Positions 31,870 through 44,039 are shown, numbered from the stretch's first letter. The stretch is DNA of 64,000 bases from Fragilaria crotonensis (GCA_022925895.1 JAKSYS010000027.1:62001-126000); one strand, 5' to 3'. The notes: generated from the sequence alone by a model not told the origin. Numbers and translations: made by a program.

Positions 31870-32870
31870 GTAGAATTAATGGAAAATGGTCATTCTTTGC
31901 GAGCTGCAGCCGGTCATCCTCAACATTGACCCATCGCAGCGTCGCCGCTGGATAGAAACAGCCGACAAACTCAAAGACGTTTCTTAAGGTTGTGCTACAT
32001 CACTTACAATCCATGCTGGTCGCCAATCATGTATGAAGGACATCGAGGATGACCTGTTGATGTTTATATTTTGGTTCATAAAGGCGCATGATCTTGTACA
32101 CCGCGTCCATACACATGAGTCTCAACCTCTACTTCATGAGGTGGCAAATGAAGCGACAGAATTCATTGTCAGGATACGTCCACTACTTGTTGGTATGTTC
32201 AGGCACAAAGACTGGATCATCAACATGGACCAAACACCCGTTTTCTTTTCAATGGTCCCAAGGATAACTCTGGATCACGTAGGAGCTCGAACTGTCAATG
32301 TTTGCACATCCACAAATTCAACTATGAGAGTGACAGATGCCGTGACCGTGACAGCTTGTGGCAAGACGCTTCCACCCCTCATTGTTTTCAAGGGTAAAGG
32401 AGGTGGACGTATTGAGAGAGAATTCATCAGCTTCAACCAAGGTGCCGCATATGCTGTCAAACCAGCAAAAGCATGGATGGATGAAGACGTGATGAAGTTT
32501 TCTGGATGGAAAATGTCCATATTCCTAATGTAACGTCTGCACCTGCGGGGGTGCACCCTTTCTAACTTTTAGATTCATATCAATGTCACATGATGCCTCG
32601 CATTGTGGACACATTGAACAACATTGGGGTTGAACTACAGCACATTCCTGGAGGCTGCACACTGCACAGGAATGTGCCAGCCAATTGATGTCGAGATTGG
32701 AAAACCTCTCAAAAGTCGTGTAAGGAACATGAGGGAAGACTGGATGATGGAACAGCAGGGCATCCACACCGAGAAGTTTTGCCCTCCCACAACAGAAACC
32801 ATTGCAGACTGGGTGGTATCTGCAAGTACAACTTTGAATGAAAAAATTGTTTGGAATAGTTGGTGACATG
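31870..32870 (+). pseudogene. Broken pogo-like (Tc1/mariner superfamily) transposase
   Basis: A frame at 32033-32533 carries the DDE_1-type core seen in pogo/jerky transposases: the first catalytic Asp in INMDQTPVFFSM, then VTACGKTLPPLIVFKGKGGG and AWMDEDVM. After a frame change the downstream part continues at about 32,620-32,866 with CTGMCQPIDVEIGKPLKSRV and PTTETIADWVVSA, both typical of the C-terminal half. The N-terminal helix-turn-helix DNA-binding part is only faintly visible near 31,880-32,030. No terminal inverted repeats could be matched. Cut-and-paste transposition at TA sites is the family norm; this copy is dead. Confidence 0.8.
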
Positions 32871-35814
32871 GACAATTGTCATATTTCTGTTGATACATAA
32901 ACAGACGAAGCAAAACAGGATAAAAAATGTCTAAAACAGAGTGTTACCCCAATTTTGTCTAAAGGGAGGCACCGCAATAAGCTATGCTGTGCATCGATCA
33001 GTGCAGCCATGCATGAACGACGCAATCGCTGCGATCTCGCTCGTTCGGCTGGATTTGTTGATGCCTCCAAAAACTCCATGATCAGTGCTTATTTTCCATC
33101 AAAATCCCGTTGATGTGGAAAACAGTGTCTCAAGAGAAAGCCAACCAGGCACCAATCAATACCATCCGTGACCCAGAAAACACCAATTGCTGCTTCTTCT
33201 TGTTCCTGATCGATGTAAGAATGGAGGAGATGATTAGAAAATTTCAAAGAAAGCATGGACAACAAGCAAAGCAATATACAAGATTCAACAGGGTTTTTGT
33301 CGTACTTGGAGTACAAAACACAACGGGACACAGGAGTAGCTCTCACCATTCTTTAGTATTTGAATTGCTCGAAGGCAAACAACAGCATCTCTGTAAAGAG
33401 CTGTCCGCAAATATCGTGTTCTTCACATGATCCACCGCGGCTGTCATCCATTGATGCCAACTATTTTGATCAAGAAAGTTGCATTAGGATGACGTGTCGT
33501 GATGCCTGACATGTTGGGTATCAATCTGCTCCGCTTTTCTGACGAACACAATTGCTCAGTACAAGGAAAGCCGTAGAAGTCCTGAAGAGAAGATATGCGC
33601 AAATGTACACAGATTTTGCCAGGTGTAGACAGGACAACGAGGGAGACAGGAAACTGAGAAATACGGTACATGTGGTGGCAGACCATGAAGAAGCCAGAGT
33701 CCTCCAGGTTTTCACCCGAATCCGTGCTTGTCGCATTTCAAACGAGTTGCATTCAACAAATGCTGCCTGGCTGCTTGTTGTCGCACCTTATATGTGTGAA
33801 CGGCCGCGATGCAGCCAGAATCCTCCACCAGGTTTGAACCCAAATCCGTGTATTCAACAAAGGCTGTTTGTCGTCAAATTGTATACATGCGAATGGCAAT
33901 CTTGAGAACTTAGCACATATTCAAATATGCATTTGTTTTCGGAACTGCACCTTCCGTATCGCCTCTCTTGAAACGTTGCACCTAGTACTTCATTCGGACA
34001 AATGACCAATTGCTCTACGGGTGACAAGACAAGATACAGACAGTGCCCCCCCAAGCAATACCACAAACATGCATAACAAAGCACAAAAACGCATGTACTC
34101 GAATGCTCCGAAAATCCCGTGATTTTTGAGACAGGGGGATTTTTGATCTTGATTGCTCCAAAAATCCTGCCATTTTTTTGAGACTGTGGGACTTTCGGCG
34201 TCCAATGCTCCGACAACCATTGGACAGTACACTGAAGGGTTCTCAATCAAATCGACAAAGGTGGTTAAGGCAAGTGAAGAAATCAGCACAGCAGGGCTTT
34301 ATGGTGTGCAGAGTGAGTAATACGACACTTCAAGGTCTTTGTTGTTGATACGTGTGGATCCTTGACTTCTACTGCTGAAAGCACGTAGATGGTCAGTTTG
34401 CTAAGACAGCGGCACCTTCTTGCATTGAAAATCTACAGTAATATAGTACGAAATATGAACATTTTGTAACTCCAACGCACTTCGTGTTACTCGTAACCAC
34501 GCTGCCTTTTCTTGCTTATTAGTACTTTGTTGCTCGGACATACATCGCTGCAAGCGCTTCTATCGAATCCAAATAACCTGGCCGTTGCTATCACTGACGA
34601 AACGATGATTCACCGACACATGGTGTTCATATGGTCGTCTGGGCTGGAGTTCTTTGCTCTGTGTGCCAGTTCTCCATATTAATTGTCGTGTAAATTTGAT
34701 TTAAAACACCCATCATTGCTGACTTTCAGCAGTTCAAATGAGAATAGCTAGTCTGGGATATCCCTCTCTCTATTTGAATGTGAGAGGCTTGCTCCTTGTT
34801 TAGGCATTCTTCTTGCTTTCAACATGTATAGCTACATGCTTTGTGAACCCTGTGTTTGGAATGATGTGGCTGGTTGTAACTTGCGGTTAAATCGAAGTTT
34901 GTCTGAAGAAACATCTTTCAAGATGCTGGTCTCATTCCAAATTGTAGTTCCTCCAATATCACAGGATCAAAATACATTCCATCAAGGTCTTGATCTGGAT
35001 TCTCCATTGTGCAATTGTTGCTTTGCTTGGTGCTTCAGACTGACACCAGACCCATACCACTTTAATCCAAGAATAAGATTTTAATTGGCTTCATAGAGGT
35101 GAATCGCTCTTGTGCAATCAATTTTTTCCTCATTGTACGGAATGTGGTTCACAACTTGTTGCAAACAGTTGCTCCGGTTCCAGGTACGTTGCTAAGCACA
35201 AGTCACAAGAAGCTTTTTCTACTGGTACCCTGGTACTTTCTGTGTGGTGCTAGCTCACGTCATGGGCCAGAACGCCAGAACACATGTTTAAATCAGACAT
35301 GTTGGGACGGAATGGCTTTGTATACAGTGCTGGACAGTGGATCAAGGCACTGACCAGACGTCAGGAAATAAGGACATTGAAGCTCTTAGAAACATTACAG
35401 CGGTGAAGGCAATACTTGCCGTCAAATTGTCGACGCAGAGAGATACAATGTCACAGTCCACTACAAGAATGAGATGGAGGCTCTCTCATTCTCTTTCTTT
35501 CTGGATAAAATCCATACCATGTTTAACATATTTGAGACAGAAAGGGATCTAGTCCAGGAGCAGTCCAAAGTCAGAATGCCCTTGAAGAAACTGGAGCATC
35601 CCCAGTTCTCAAACGGATAAGGTGACATAAGAAATGCAACCTTTTGGTCTCCCAACATCTAGCATAGTCAGCATCCACAATATATATAATAGCCATGTCC
35701 TTTCCATGTGGTGTTGGCATACCTCTTGTCATTGCCTGTGATACATGGGGATCAAATATGGAGCAACTTTCTCTGAATGCGCGAATCATCTATCCGCAAA
35801 TGTCTCTTCGCTAA
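32871..35814. other. Transposon-debris region, no recognised gene
   Basis: Several short open frames (for example 33110-33430 and 33552-33905, the latter reading AVEVLKRRYAQMYTDFARCR) look once-coding but match no family I know. At 34103-34200 a ~50-bp motif (ATGCTCCGAAAATCCCGTG and ATTGCTCCAAAAATCCTGCC, each followed by a TTTTTGAGAC run) is tandemly repeated about twice. The rest is low-complexity AT-rich sequence. Confidence 0.4.
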
Positions 35815-37480
35815 TTGCCCGATTATCAGCTCAAGCGCGAAGTGTCAGTGACGGATACCACAAAGGTTAAAACCAATGCGTTAGTAGGGGTTGGAGGAGG
35901 ATTCGGTACTTCATTGCATCTAAACACAATGGCATTCACATGTCCGATGTATGGATCCATTTGGACCAGCAGCAAACAATACTACTCCATTTGGGAAAAG
36001 ATGTCAGATGCGGTTAAGCATAGTGTTATGGATAGTACCACCAACCAGTCAGGAAGAAAAACACGACAAAAAGTGTGACCCCATCTAAGAGAAAGGTCAG
36101 TAGAGTCAAGGTGCAACTTGCTGAATTGAAAGTCCATTGCTGAACTGTCACAATCGGAATCGGATGTACCAATGCGTCCACTCATAATTTCGATGCTTAC
36201 GCTATAACGACGCGCATCATCAGGGTTTGACTGGTTGCCGACGCGCGGATCCAGGACAACAATCTGACACCAGACGTGACGCTGCCAAAGGCACTTGCTA
36301 CACGTAAGCGTCACACCGGAATCATCGCGCAGGAACTAGTAAGTGAACAATTATTGATTGCCCTGGCCCAAGCTAAAAAAACCATAAAGGTCACCATACA
36401 ATACTGACTTTGATCTCCCTTTCTGCCACTGAGCAGATCGAGTTTTTTGAAGCCAGCCCTCATTTGTGGAGACTTCTTCACTGATCCAAATGATGAGCAA
36501 CGCAAGTCCCAAAATGGCAATCAACGCGCATGGTGCTGTATTCGTGAACAAGGATTTCATTGCAATAGCCCCCTTCCCATAAACAGCCAAGTCTGGGGCA
36601 GGCAATGAACTACTCAGTCAGCAAATTCATCAACCAGTTTCGCTGAAAGATACGAAGGAAGCATAGTATCCAGTGTTGCGAATTGCGGAGGAACCCATTT
36701 TTCCTGGTGACCCAAAACACATTAAAGAACAGGAATTGCATCACTGCATAAGGTTAATCAGTACTTGCTCCGGACGCACAAGTTTGATATGAGAATACCA
36801 AAGATGGTAAGAAAGCCAGAGAAATCAATGCTGAGAATGGGATCTCATGTTGTAGGGACACAATCCTCAAAGAGATGAAGACTGTGGGCTGGCCTCCTGG
36901 TGGGAGAAGGCCAAGGGTGACATCATTCCACTCAAATATCAGAGGTCAAACGTCTCATGATCTTTGACATGAAATCCGGAGCAAACTTTTGATGCAAGGT
37001 TCGCATCGAAGCGGAAAGACACACAATAGAGGTCCTGGAGTCAATGTTATCATTGACTTAGAGCAGGGCATTCTTGCAATGGCCTTAAGTGATAGTCAGA
37101 GACTTTCTGAATGCCTACCTCCTAACAGTCAACTGTTTAGATGCGATATGGACAATTGCAGGACCTGAGTTTGGGTCTAAGGCTGGGATGATTTCCTTTG
37201 TGTAGGTGGCACTTTGTGGCTTGAAGTCTGCAAAAGCAGCATTCAGCGCACTACACACAGCTACACTCATGGACACGGGTTACAAGCCCACAATGGCAGA
37301 TCTAGATGTGTGGATTTGTCCACCAACAAATCTGATGGGTTTGAGCATTATGAAATGGTTCTCCTCTGTTACGACGACGGCAACGACATATTAGAGACTT
37401 CCTGCCTGTTCATATTGTTTACTACAAATCAAATACATAGTGCCTTGGCTCCTCAGAACCAGACCTGAGGCGGTTCTGCA
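35815..37480 (+). mobile_element. Broken Ty1-copia fragment (fossil)
   Basis: The firmest part is 37206-37400, which reads ALCGLKSAKAAFSALHTATL and continues into ADLDVWICPPTN. This is the copia reverse-transcriptase segment just before the catalytic YxDD. Upstream pieces (36,640-37,150) keep scattered RT-like words. No LTRs were found, so edges are approximate. The piece is badly broken with many interruptions. Confidence 0.6.
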
Positions 37481-37929
37481 CCAGAATGTAAAATTGAAAT
37501 GGAAGTTTCCATTTACTTTCTGAGTTTTTGGGTCACATGTGTTGATACTTGTCACCAGTTTAGAAATGTACTACACTTTGAGTGGGTAAATGCCTTCGGC
37601 AACGTAGCTTTTTGCTATCCACAGGCATCCTCTTTTGCATCTTGTGGTGGCGCTCGCACCCAAGACCACCAGCTTGCTTGGAGCTCACTGGAGCACCATT
37701 CAGCAAGCAACTCGCACACGCCTTTCGTGTAAGCGCGTCCATTCCGCTGGCATCATATGGGCACTTAGGTCAGTTTTCTGTGTTAGCATCTCTGTGGAAT
37801 CCGATTGCCTCTCATCCGATCCCATCCCTCTCCTCCAAAATTTTGCCCAGCAAGGCTTGCGCTCTGGCACCATCCGCCCACCGGGGCATCAACCTGTAGG
37901 GACGATGAACCCCACTCCCAGGCGGTGAA

Positions 37930-38580
37930 ACACATTACCTGTTACCCTTCTAGTAATGCAAGTGGCTGGTAGCTTTAGCTCGCCAGCAGGAGGCAACACC
38001 AGCACCCCATAGTACAGCCTCTGATTGTCTCATACTGGGTCATTCCATTCTCCTGCGCCCCGGCAAATACCTTGGTGGCCATCCGGTTGCTGCCGCAGAA
38101 ATCCTGTTCTGCCTATATGATCTTACTATATTATGGATCAGGTTGCGGGCTCTGGACCATTTCCACTGCCCCCTCCCCAACCTCCGTGGGGCGACCTTTG
38201 TCACGCTTACCTTTACCCACCAGAAGAATGGAGTCCACAACGAGACCATCGGACATGGCTGCTCCGGGCACCCTTAGCTCTGCCCAGTCCTCTGCATCGT
38301 CGCGTGTGCGGGGGGGGGGGGGTCTCGAAGTGTGCGATCCACGCCCCTCCGCAAACGCCCCTCAACGCGTACCGCAATGGGAATCATCATGCAACATCCA
38401 TGCCGTACCATCTCCCCACGGACATCACCTGTCGCATCAGCACCGTTCTTGCCATCTACCCCAACTCGACCTATAACCCCGCCAATATCTCCCCACGCTC
38501 AACCCGCGCCGGAGGGGCCATGGCCGTCCTGTGCGCCGGTGTCGACATCGACCGCATTCGGTTGGTAGGTTGTTAGCGGT
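37930..38580 (+). mobile_element. Tyrosine-recombinase fossil (DIRS- or Crypton-type element remnant)
   Basis: Shifting frames read a membrane-like LRPGKYLGG stretch, then GATFVTLTFTHQKNGVHNET, then a C-terminal part with PRSTRAGGAMAVLCAGVDID and RIRLVG. The R-A-G-G-A-M and following hydrophobic helix match the conserved arginine region of tyrosine recombinases encoded by repetitive elements in stramenopiles. The window shows no attached reverse transcriptase, so DIRS and Crypton cannot be separated. It is a broken remnant. A 13-base G run lies at 38310-38322. Confidence 0.65.
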
Positions 38581-38943
38581 CTAACGAGCTTTATCGATCT
38601 TATTTGCACGCCTTTTCCGGCTTGCCCCTGGCATACCCACCCACTGGTCTTCGTCTGCACTTGACCACCCACCCTCTCTTGCCTATGGCCTCATGGGCCA
38701 CCGGTCGACTCCTACCGGAGTCCCTCAAGGAGTAGGTGGGGGCACGGTATGTAGTATGTACTGTAGTAAGGACGTCGTTGCCCACCAACAATAGCTTAGT
38801 ACCGGTACCATCGCACCCTACACATGTGTACACCACCGAACATCAGACCGGGATGACGAGCAACGAGTAACCGCTGAGGCGGGGCGAGCGACGGAGTCCC
38901 CTCTATTTGATTTTCAATTCGAGCAGATTAGTACCGGTACAAC
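38581..38943. other. Gap between recombinase fossil and piggyBac-like element
   Basis: No gene. It contains several GTAC/GGTACC words around 38740-38820 and 38930, like other non-coding stretches in this window. Confidence 0.4.
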
Positions 38944-39264
38944 GGGAGCCCGTCTATGTCCCCTTTTCGAGCCGGTCAAACGTTCTAAACAAATCGACTT
39001 CGTGAAATTAAATGCGTTATCAGCCAACCATGTTCTTTTTATGAGATAAAAAATACCTCAAGAATCTCATCTCCGGATGGTCTTCGTATAGACAGTGATG
39101 TAGAAGCTAGTGTCTACCCACCCGGTCCATGTGCCTTAATTAATCCAATCATTTTTTCGATCGTGCGTACAAAAAATACTGCCATCTACTCAAAAATGGT
39201 GTTTACCATGACAGTCAAGATGGAAGTGTTGACACTCATGAAAGCAAATTGAACTATTAGGATT

Positions 39265-41215
39265 AGTCTAAGAAGGTATCAAAATGTGCATGGTTGCGAG
39301 ACAGGTGGTCAACAAAGCATCGTTTCCCATTTTTTGTGGAACAAAGAAAGACGGTTTTTTCATTATCCTCGCACTCGGAGCATTGCCATGTTGTCTTGTT
39401 CTGGCAGTCCTTGCACCTCCCTTGGTACCTAAAACTTGTTTCCTCACCTTAACTTTTCTTTAGACGCTTAACAGGAGTGAGATGAGCAAGAACACCTGAC
39501 CTTGGGCCTCCGCTTTCCAATGCTCTGCGACATGCTTCGTGATAGGATGGATTGTTTGGTTAGGATCAAGACTGGCTGAATGGGCAACCTCTAGAAAGGT
39601 AGGAGTTATCAATCAACTCCTCAGAAAGCACAGAATAGAACTCTTTTTGATTGAGTTCCAATTGTGGAGTGTTCCTTAAGGCATTGAACACCAACCGCGT
39701 GTCGACAACAATCATGGAAAAAATCGATAAATTCACCCGCCACGACCAATCCTTTGTTTCAACCTTTTTCTCGATGCAAAGATCATCCTGTCAAAGTCGG
39801 TTGTGCATGTCAATTGAACCGCATGTAGAGTAATATATCTCGCAATTTGGTTGTGTTATTGTAAACACCACTTGCTCTGGCGCTGCATTTGGTGTCTGGT
39901 CAACTTGTCGCCATCGGGATCGCTGATACGGCGTTCCTGCTTCAAACGAACCTGCTGTCGATATTAAGTATCGGCGCTCCCGATCCATCCACACCACTGC
40001 GCCAAGCGCTGGTGTACGGGCTGTAGCGTTGGCTTGCTTTGAGAGCAAAAAGACTCCGCGGCTTTGAAGTTCCACGCATGTCAAGATTTGTTTTGGGAAC
40101 CCTCGTGTTGCAGTCTTGACAACGCCAATGAATCTCAAGCCGTTGCGAAACAGCTCATTGGCTGCTCCAACAGATGCAAAATAGGAATCAGCAGCACACA
40201 CAATACGATGTGAACCAAACCACGGTGATACTAGATGCTTCAGCACCCGTGTACCATGTAGCATGCTGTTGCTGTTGTCGGCGAACTCTTTGTCCTCAAC
40301 TCCCGGCAAGTTTGCTCCTTTAACAAGCTTGAGTCGCAGCATGACTCCACATACTCCACATGCCGCATTCTGAATCTCACAACCGTTCTCAGGCTTCCTA
40401 TCAAGTGCAGCATACTGTGGGAGGCCGTGGTTGATCCAGTGGCCTCCCTGTCCGTACCATCGGCTCATGCTTTCATCCACGCAAATCATTTCGGGCGGAT
40501 AGAAACAGTTCTGGCAATGCCTGTTAAAGTTTGTCACAAAATCATCAACCAGCATCCACCTATATTCTTCAGAAGTACAATCAATGCGGTCTTCAGGCTG
40601 GTGACTCCATCTGGTATGAACAAAGAGCTCTTCAAACCTGTGCTTGGACATACCGGTCATCCTGAATTGAGGAGCTGGTCGATACTTTGACCATGCCGTT
40701 GTACTCCACAACGATGCTCATGTTGTAAACACGAACTTCGTTGTCAGAATGAGTACTCCAAAGAACTTTAACAGCTCACTGGCATCGGTCAGTTTCATAG
40801 ACAATCTGAGAAGTTGAAGATTGGTCCAGCGCACCATATCAGTCAATTCTTTTGAAGGAAACATCAAAAGAAAAAATTCGAGAGGTGAAACATCTTGTGT
40901 AAGACGAATGTTGACACCAGGTGTGAATGCCTCACCAACCGAGTTACGAATGCTCCACATTTGTTGTGGGACCATACCATTCAATGGAGGATCATCAATT
41001 GATGCCCCCACCCACTCAACAGTTTGGACATTTGCATCAGTTTCAGTTGCAGCCGCAGCAATATTGTTTTGGGCCACATCTGCAACAATTTCTTCACCTA
41101 AAGCATCCACAGGCATTTCATCACATGCAATCTCGCTCATCAACAGTGTTGTTCTCAATCGGTTCCAAAGGCACTTGAGAGGGATTGTTGACCACAGTGA
41201 TTGAGGAGGTGGCAT
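39265..41215 (-). pseudogene. piggyBac-type (PGBD-like, DDE_Tnp_1_7) transposase, nearly intact but interrupted
   Basis: The frame starts at the ATG at 41215 with an acidic N-terminus, then SPLEFFLLMFPSKELTDMVR. An in-frame TGA (40718-40720) interrupts it just before LWSTTAWSKYRPAPQF. The catalytic part follows: ICVDESMSRWYG with the first Asp, AADSYFASVGAANELF with the second, and CGSIDMHNRL near the third. A second in-frame TGA lies at 39791-39793, and the same frame goes on with DWSWRVNLSIFSMIVVD. Near 39,265-39,430 a Cys-rich tail (GRCKDCQNKTTWQCSEC) matches the zinc-binding end of this family. Both stops could be CGA-to-TGA changes. It is probably inactive unless the stops are read through. 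Confidence 0.85.
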
Positions 41216-41799
41216 TTGTTGTTGTTGCTGTCGATTAGTTTTGAATCCCGAATTCAGTCACGAATCCGTTGACGTTTATTGCATCAGACCCAACGTGCCC
41301 TGCCTTCACTGACCTTGAATTCAAGGTAGCAACCTTGCGGCAACTCCCACCAAGGGTGTAAATGGCCGTGATCATGGTCACGGCACGTTTCTTGTTGGCC
41401 GATGGGACGGCCTCGACTGCTGTCACCACTCCGTTCACGAGCTTCGTCTTCGCTGCGCTCCACTATCTTCGATGGCACTCAATTGAATTTGTGACATGCA
41501 CGGCTTTTGCATGCACCAGTGCATCCACCATGAACCAAGGATCATTGCTGCTCATTTTCAGATCAATTTGTGAAGAAACCAATGAAGAGGAGCAATCGCA
41601 ATGTCATGGTCAAGAATTCCTGCAACTGAGAAAAATTTGTGAGGAAAAAAATTCTTATAGAAAAATTGAAATAACTCCATGACAACAACCACTGGCCAAC
41701 TGCCACTTCAAACCATGCACCATTATACTGTTCTTGAGATGATGTCCAAGTTTGGAGTCTGAGGGAGGATGTACAAGATAACAGGAACGATTTCCTAGT

Positions 41800-41855
41800 G
41801 TGGCAAAAACGGGATTAATTAACCCCAAATGGGGTTAATGGTTATTAATCCCGTC
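41800..41855. repeat. Near-perfect hairpin next to the right end of the piggyBac-like element
   Basis: GGGATTAATTAACCCC is followed by AAAT and then by an imperfect reverse complement, GGGGTTAATGGTTATTAATCCC split across 41,832-41,853. It holds TTAA words in both arms and sits just inside the GGTAGACACTAG inverted pair. Confidence 0.7.
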
Positions 41856-42161
41856 GGATGGGTAGACACTAGACCTAGGCATATAATAAAAGATTGACCG
41901 GCTCGAAAAGGGGACACAGACGGGCTCCCACTCCTCGTATGCTTCTATGTCAACGACGAAAACCGGTCTTTCGGAACACCATGATGAATCGTTTCGAGTA
42001 ATCGCTCTTGTGCATTGCTCCTAAGCAGCCGCGGAATGTCCCAGCTGCGTTCGTGAATGGTCCTCCAGAACGTCGTTATTGCCCTTTAATCCTAACTCAG
42101 TCCGGTATGAGCAAATGAGAACACGAGAATGCATAATAAATAATTTTCTTAAAAATGGTCT

Positions 42162-43523
42162 ATGCCACTCTGTATGATACATAACATAACTTCTTCAACG
42201 TCATGTTGTGACTTCGTATCCCTTGTTGCCCCCCAGGTCGCCGACTTAAAACTCATTCGACGACGACTAGCCAACACCCCGAAAACATCATCAATGATCA
42301 CTTCCAACTCTGAACTTCTGGCTTTGGTTAGACGTACCGTGTTGGCTGATCAAACAAAGAAGGCGCGATTGACTGAACAACGAGTTGGCGACGAAAAAAA
42401 TCCTTCGCATAGCAAAATGTGTGACGAAACTGTTGACGAGGAGAATGTTAAGTTGTCGGTTCAAGCCAATGCTCCGATGCCGGCGAAGGACTCATCTCGA
42501 GGGAGTGCAGGAGCAAAGCGTTGGAGGGATGACGCCTTGTATGGTTTTAAGCCTCCAGTTATAGTGGTTGTGAACAAGCCCCGAACGTATGTTAATCATT
42601 CATACAAAGATTTCTCCCAACTACCAGTACTACCGGAAGAACGTCTTAACTCCTTCCAGAAAACACAACTCGAAGATATGACATTTGCCGAGAAAATGCA
42701 TCATGTCTTATCAAAGAGGGAGCTTCAGGCTTGTATCGAATGGAAGCCCCATGGTCGCGCCTTTCGAATCCTCATCCCCAAGGATTTTGAGAAGCACGTC
42801 TGCACGGAGTATTTAGCCATACCTCCACGATACTCCAGTTTTCTCCGCCAACTAAACAATCACGGATTCAAGCAAATCACCCAGGGTCCCGATCGCAGTT
42901 GCTACTACCATGAGGTGAGGAATCGAGGAATGTTGAATAATACTGGCGAAACGCGTCTGGTCATGCTTTTCTCACACTATTGTTCCTTCGCCTCCGAAAC
43001 CAAGTGCTTTCTCCGAGGAATGCCTTGGTTGTGCAAGAAAATGCCACGGCCAAAGAATGCTCGCCTTCTCATACCTGATCCAGAGAATGAGCCGGACTTC
43101 TATACTCTGAGCAAGCTCTTTCCTCTTCCTGATCAGGAGCAGGACGACACCGTGCCCCGGTCGGCTCTCAAGAAAAAATCCTCGTCGACCCAATGGGGTC
43201 AGCCGTCGGTCTCTTCCAGTATAGTTGCCACCAATTGTACATTTGCTCATGCCATTCCTAACGCTGCTGGTCAGACGAAGGCATCTTTTCAGCACCCCAT
43301 GGTCTCCATCGCTGCTCTAGCTGCACCATTCAGAGCAACCATCATGGCCCATCCTAATGTTGGCGTGGCCTCCAATCTCGATCAAGACCAATTCCTGCTC
43401 ATGCTGGCATCCGGTCTCAAGGAGGAACAGGATAGACGGTATGGAAATGCTCTGCAACGTGCTGCACTACGGGGTGACTTCGCTCCTGACAATGGACGCT
43501 TCAGTACTGGATTTCCTTTCTGA
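42162..43523 (+). CDS. Heat shock factor (HSF) transcription factor
   Basis: Two exons, 42162-42914 and 43005-43523. Removing a 90-nt in-frame, stop-free GT-AG intron (42915-43004) turns an odd insert into the standard HSF sequence SCYYHE|CFLRGMPWLCKKMPRP. Without removal the DNA-binding domain would carry 30 foreign residues. The winged-helix domain begins near residue 165 (FAEKMHHVLSKREL, then IEWKPHGRAFRILIP) and includes the recognition helix region (YSSFLRQLNNHGFKQI). The spliced protein has ~423 residues. The start is uncertain: ATG 42162 precedes a possible acceptor (CCCCAG|GTC) near 42237, and ATG 42294 (MITSNSELLALVRRTV) is an alternative. HSFs bind nGAAn arrays; diatoms have many copies. 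No clear coiled-coil trimerisation region is visible. Confidence 0.9.
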   Translation: MPLCMIHNITSSTSCCDFVSLVAPQVADLKLIRRRLANTPKTSSMITSNSELLALVRRTVLADQTKKARLTEQRVGDEKNPSHSKMCDETVDEENVKLSVQANAPMPAKDSSRGSAGAKRWRDDALYGFKPPVIVVVNKPRTYVNHSYKDFSQLPVLPEERLNSFQKTQLEDMTFAEKMHHVLSKRELQACIEWKPHGRAFRILIPKDFEKHVCTEYLAIPPRYSSFLRQLNNHGFKQITQGPDRSCYYHEVRNRGMLNNTGETRLVMLFSHYCSFASETKCFLRGMPWLCKKMPRPKNARLLIPDPENEPDFYTLSKLFPLPDQEQDDTVPRSALKKKSSSTQWGQPSVSSSIVATNCTFAHAIPNAAGQTKASFQHPMVSIAALAAPFRATIMAHPNVGVASNLDQDQFLLMLASGLKEEQDRRYGNALQRAALRGDFAPDNGRFSTGFPF

Positions 43524-44039
43524 AAGGTGTAAACGAAGCCGACCTTTTCATTTATTGCTGCGAGACACGCAATTTCGACTTCGCGAGGCAAGGAATTGCA
43601 CATATTGTTAGGACAGATCTAAGGGATTAAGTTAGCATCAAATAGTACAATGCAGCATTGGAGAATTGCATTAGTCTCGGGAAGGTGGGCACGGCAGGTT
43701 CGATCATCAATAATCCACCCTGTCGAATACTGGTCGGCGTCTTGGGTAGCGGTCGACAAATCGAACGCACTGATTTGAGTTTTGAGTACAAGTACGCTGT
43801 ACCCGCGTTGCAGTCGTCAGGTTTTTTTTGCATTCGGAACTCGGATCTCGGATCTCGGATCTCGGACACGCTGGAATATTTCTTTATGTAAGCATTTTGT
43901 CGGATATGTAGTCTATGTCCTACTAGCGTTCCCGTAATTGACCCATACCTGGTACCATGGTGTAGATCAGTAGAACCTCCCTACTTCGAAAGGCATTTTG
44001 TGCTTTCATCCCATCGGAAAATAGAAAAAACGTTTGGAG
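43524..44039. other. Intergenic region with a 7-bp tandem repeat
   Basis: No gene. At 43841-43866 the heptamer GGATCTC is repeated about four times after a short T run. This is the 3' flank of the HSF gene and ends at the LTR element. Confidence 0.6.

Larger units (their letters stand above)
38944..41929 (-). mobile_element. piggyBac-like DNA transposon with 36-bp terminal inverted repeats
   Basis: The left end GGGAGCCCGTCTATGTCCCC and its continuation through GCCGGTCAA (38944-38979) pair with the right end (41894-41929) with one mismatch over 36 bp. A second, inner inverted pair has core GGTAGACACTAG (right ~41,861; its reverse complement near 39,105). The interior encodes a piggyBac-type transposase on the minus strand. 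The usual TTAA duplication is absent directly outside the outer repeats; TTAATTAA occurs just inside the inner pair on both sides (~39,136 and ~41,815). This raises the chance that a piggyBac copy sits inside another inverted-repeat element. Confidence 0.85.

Noticed and set aside
41221-41682. Open frame 41362-41682 as a host gene
   Set aside because: It lies inside the piggyBac-like element, upstream of its transposase, with no recognised domain.
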